A stretch of 52,839 nucleotides of DNA from Paractinoplanes ferrugineus. Its GTDB lineage: Bacteria; Actinomycetota; Actinomycetes; Mycobacteriales; Micromonosporaceae. The translations under genes and the position numbers were made by a program. This document shows positions 51,103-52,839 of this stretch, piece after piece. The notes under the pieces are model-generated. The model saw only the letters and a program-made list of their open reading frames with translations, made no database searches and had not been told where the DNA came from. The stretch covers positions 1-52,839 of the forward strand of contig NZ_BOMM01000048.1 in assembly GCF_016862195.1 (NCBI RefSeq). Reading direction: 5' to 3'. The number at the start of each line of letters is the position of its first letter. Within the stretch, counting starts at the first letter, position 1.

Positions 51103-51645
51103 ATGGTCACGGTCCGTCCCCAGCGAGCCGACGCCCGCCGCAACTTCGACGCGCTCCTCGCCGCCGCGCGCTCGGCCTTCGCGGAGAACGGCACGGACGC
51201 GTCCCTGGAGGACATCGCCCGCCGGGCCGGCGTCGGCATCGGCACGCTCTATCGCAACTTCCCGGCCCGGCGCGACCTGTTCGAAGCGGTCTACGTCGAA
51301 GAGGTCAACCAGCTGAGCGAGGTCGCGACGGCGGTCGCTTCGCTTCCGCCCTGGGAGGCACTCACGGTCTGGTTGGAGCGCTTCGTGGCGTACGCGGGAA
51401 CCAAGCGCGCCATCATCGAGGCGCTCAACCGGGAGTCGGAGATGTTCGCCGCCTGCCGCCGCACCATGTACGCCGCCGGCGAGCCACTGCTGCACCGCGC
51501 CCAGAAAGAGGGCGCGGTGCGGACCGACCTCAGCTTCGACGACCTGCTGCGGATGGTGTCCGGGCTGACCTCAGGCTCGTACGTCGACGAGGCCCAGCGC
51601 TCCCGCGTCCTCGCCGTCGCGCTGGACGGCCTGCGGCCTCACTGA
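51103..51645 (+). CDS. TetR family regulator of the efflux pump
   Basis: The 180-residue protein has a TetR HTH (RADARRNFDALLAAARSAFAENG, then DIARRAGVGIGTLYRNFPARRDLFEAVY) and an unassigned C-terminal ligand domain. It is divergent from the DHA2 transporter with an inverted repeat between them, so it should repress the pump and itself. Its stop overlaps the 3' end of the oxidoreductase gene by 7 nt. Confidence 0.88.
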   Translation: MVTVRPQRADARRNFDALLAAARSAFAENGTDASLEDIARRAGVGIGTLYRNFPARRDLFEAVYVEEVNQLSEVATAVASLPPWEALTVWLERFVAYAGTKRAIIEALNRESEMFAACRRTMYAAGEPLLHRAQKEGAVRTDLSFDDLLRMVSGLTSGSYVDEAQRSRVLAVALDGLRPH

Positions 51646-52667
51646 ATCCGGATGGCCTCGCCGCTGCGGGCGCTCTGCCGGGCCGCGTCGAGCACCGTCA
51701 TCGTGCGCACCGCGTCGGCCGGGTCGACCGGCACCTGGCCGTCGCCGCGCACCGCCCGCGCGAAGGCCGGGTAATAGGTGTCCCACCGGCCGCGCTCGCT
51801 CGCGACCCGCGCGCCGGTCTCGCCGCGGTGCACCCGCCCCCACAGGTGCTCGTGCTCCACACCCCAGCGTTCACCCAGCTGAGCCGGCGACTTGCCCGCC
51901 TTGAGCATCGCCTCCTGCCCGTCCATGCCGTTGTCGATCACATAGGCGCCGGTCGAGCCGGACACCCGGAACCGCGGACCCGGCGCCGCCTGTCGCCAAC
52001 TGCCCCACAGATGCGACTCGACCCCGTTCACGTGGTGCAGGGCCGCGAAGAAGTCGTCGTCCAGCTCGCCGCTGCCGCGCATCTCCGCATACACCCGGAC
52101 CGCCGGACCATGCAGCAGCAGCGCCTGATCGACCAGATGCGACCCGAAGTCCAGCAGCGTGCCACCCCCGGCCGCGCCGGGCTTGCGCTCCGGCGCCCAC
52201 CGCTCGAACCGCGACTCGAACCGCCGGACCGGCCCCAGCTCGCCGTCGGCGATCAACTTCTGCACGGTACGGAAGTCGGAGTCCCAGCGCCGATTCTGAT
52301 AGACGCTGAGCAGCACACCCTTGGCCGCGGCGGCGTCGACGACACCCTTGGCGCTCTCCGCGTCGAGCGTGAACGGCTTGTCGACCACGACGTGCAGGCC
52401 GAACTCGATAGCCTGCAGGGCCAACTCGGCGTGCGTGTCCGCCGGTGTCGAAATGGCCACCGCCTCCACGCCCGCCTCGACCAGGTCGGCCAGGCTGTCG
52501 AACGCCGCAACCGTGGGCCGCTCCGAGGCCAGCTCCGCCCGCCGCTCCGCCGACCTGGTGACAACCCCCACAAAGTCAACATTTCCGGCAGAAGCCAGCA
52601 GTGGGGCGTGAAAGACCCGCCCCCCGAACCCGTAGCCAACAAGCCCAAAACGCACCGCGTCGCTCAT
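51639..52667 (-). CDS. Gfo/Idh/MocA family oxidoreductase
   Basis: The 342-residue NAD(P)-dependent oxidoreductase has GYGFGGRVFHAPLL (cofactor loop) near residue 10, the VDKPFT motif (EKP-like) near 93 and GGGTLLDFGSHLVDQ near 165. It probably oxidises a sugar, inositol or sugar acid. ATG 52667 (MSDAVRFGL) is the start. It is convergent with the TetR gene with a 7-nt overlap. Confidence 0.88.
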   Translation of the reverse strand: MSDAVRFGLVGYGFGGRVFHAPLLASAGNVDFVGVVTRSAERRAELASERPTVAAFDSLADLVEAGVEAVAISTPADTHAELALQAIEFGLHVVVDKPFTLDAESAKGVVDAAAAKGVLLSVYQNRRWDSDFRTVQKLIADGELGPVRRFESRFERWAPERKPGAAGGGTLLDFGSHLVDQALLLHGPAVRVYAEMRGSGELDDDFFAALHHVNGVESHLWGSWRQAAPGPRFRVSGSTGAYVIDNGMDGQEAMLKAGKSPAQLGERWGVEHEHLWGRVHRGETGARVASERGRWDTYYPAFARAVRGDGQVPVDPADAVRTMTVLDAARQSARSGEAIRIQ

Positions 52668-52772
52668 CCCGAAAGCGTCCCACACACCCACCCACCTTGC
52701 CGATCAAGGGGCAGGCCGATCCCGCCCTCCCGAACGCCGCAGAACAGCCCGAACTTGCCGGCTGCCCCGTCC

Positions 52773-52836
52773 CCCAGCCCTCGCCCCGCGTTGCTGGCGC
52801 GGCGCCCCCTCCGCCCAGCCCTCGCCCCGCGTTGCT
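52773..52836. repeat. Direct repeat at the window edge
   Basis: CCCAGCCCTCGCCCCGCGTT plus GCT occurs at 52773-52795 and 52814-52836 (23 bp, period 41). The array may continue past the window. The function is unknown. Confidence 0.6.
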
Positions 52837-52839
52837 CGC

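Overview
The window is very GC-rich, gene-dense DNA from an actinomycete. The gene families (DUF574-type methyltransferase, streptogrisin with a ricin-type lectin, GH64 and GH87 glucanases, a GH9 cellulase under a CebR-type operator, many TetR/LacI-controlled units) fit a soil member of the Micromonosporaceae, probably Actinoplanes-like. That placement is inferred from gene content and composition; no rRNA or marker phylogeny is available here. No tRNA, rRNA, CRISPR array, insertion sequence or prophage was recognised.

Layout. 1-3.9 kb: a NUDIX hydrolase between two related HTH/TPR-type regulators. The second regulator is truncated and butts against the C-terminal end of a Bcr/CflA transporter, which marks a deletion scar. 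3.9-7.2 kb: two secreted enzymes, a CBM2-GH64 beta-1,3-glucanase and a streptogrisin-like protease with a lectin domain. The protease promoter carries a LacI-type palindrome. 7.4-11.7 kb: a tight three-gene operon of an NAD kinase fused to a GNAT domain, a response regulator fused to a thioredoxin-reductase-like flavoprotein, and a cNMP-binding-domain histidine kinase. 11.7-17.6 kb: methyltransferase, SDR/TetR pair, DinB protein, membrane protein, MFS transporter and a tyrosine/lipid phosphatase. 17.6-21.5 kb: an accessory NAD-dependent DNA ligase followed by debris (an SDR tail and a decayed Panacea/VbhA-like/Fic locus) and an intact methyltransferase. 21.6-27.7 kb: a three-gene operon of a carboxylate-amine ligase/ATP-grasp fusion, a glutamine-dependent amidotransferase and an S9 peptidase, looking like an uncharacterised small-amide pathway. 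27.9-32.2 kb: sugar-nucleotide epimerase, SulP-carbonic anhydrase fusion and an NmrA-like protein. 32.4-35.9 kb: tryptophan to kynurenine catabolism (TDO, kynureninase, an amidohydrolase) beside a YchJ protein. 36-45.7 kb: LacI regulator, ABC importer without an ATPase, GH13 glucosidase and a 1182-residue secreted GH87-type alpha-1,3-glucanase, read as an alpha-glucan utilisation locus. 45.8-52.8 kb: alpha/beta hydrolase, HPF-like protein, GH9 cellulase, TetR/DHA2 efflux pair and a Gfo/Idh/MocA oxidoreductase.

How the genes fit together. The secreted enzymes (GH64, protease, GH87, GH9) suggest a saprophyte attacking fungal walls and plant cellulose, with uptake through the ABC system. The two most interesting units are the NADP/flavoprotein/kinase operon (7369-11657) and the ligase/amidotransferase/peptidase operon (21561-27673). 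All functional assignments come from reading motifs by eye; no database search was run.
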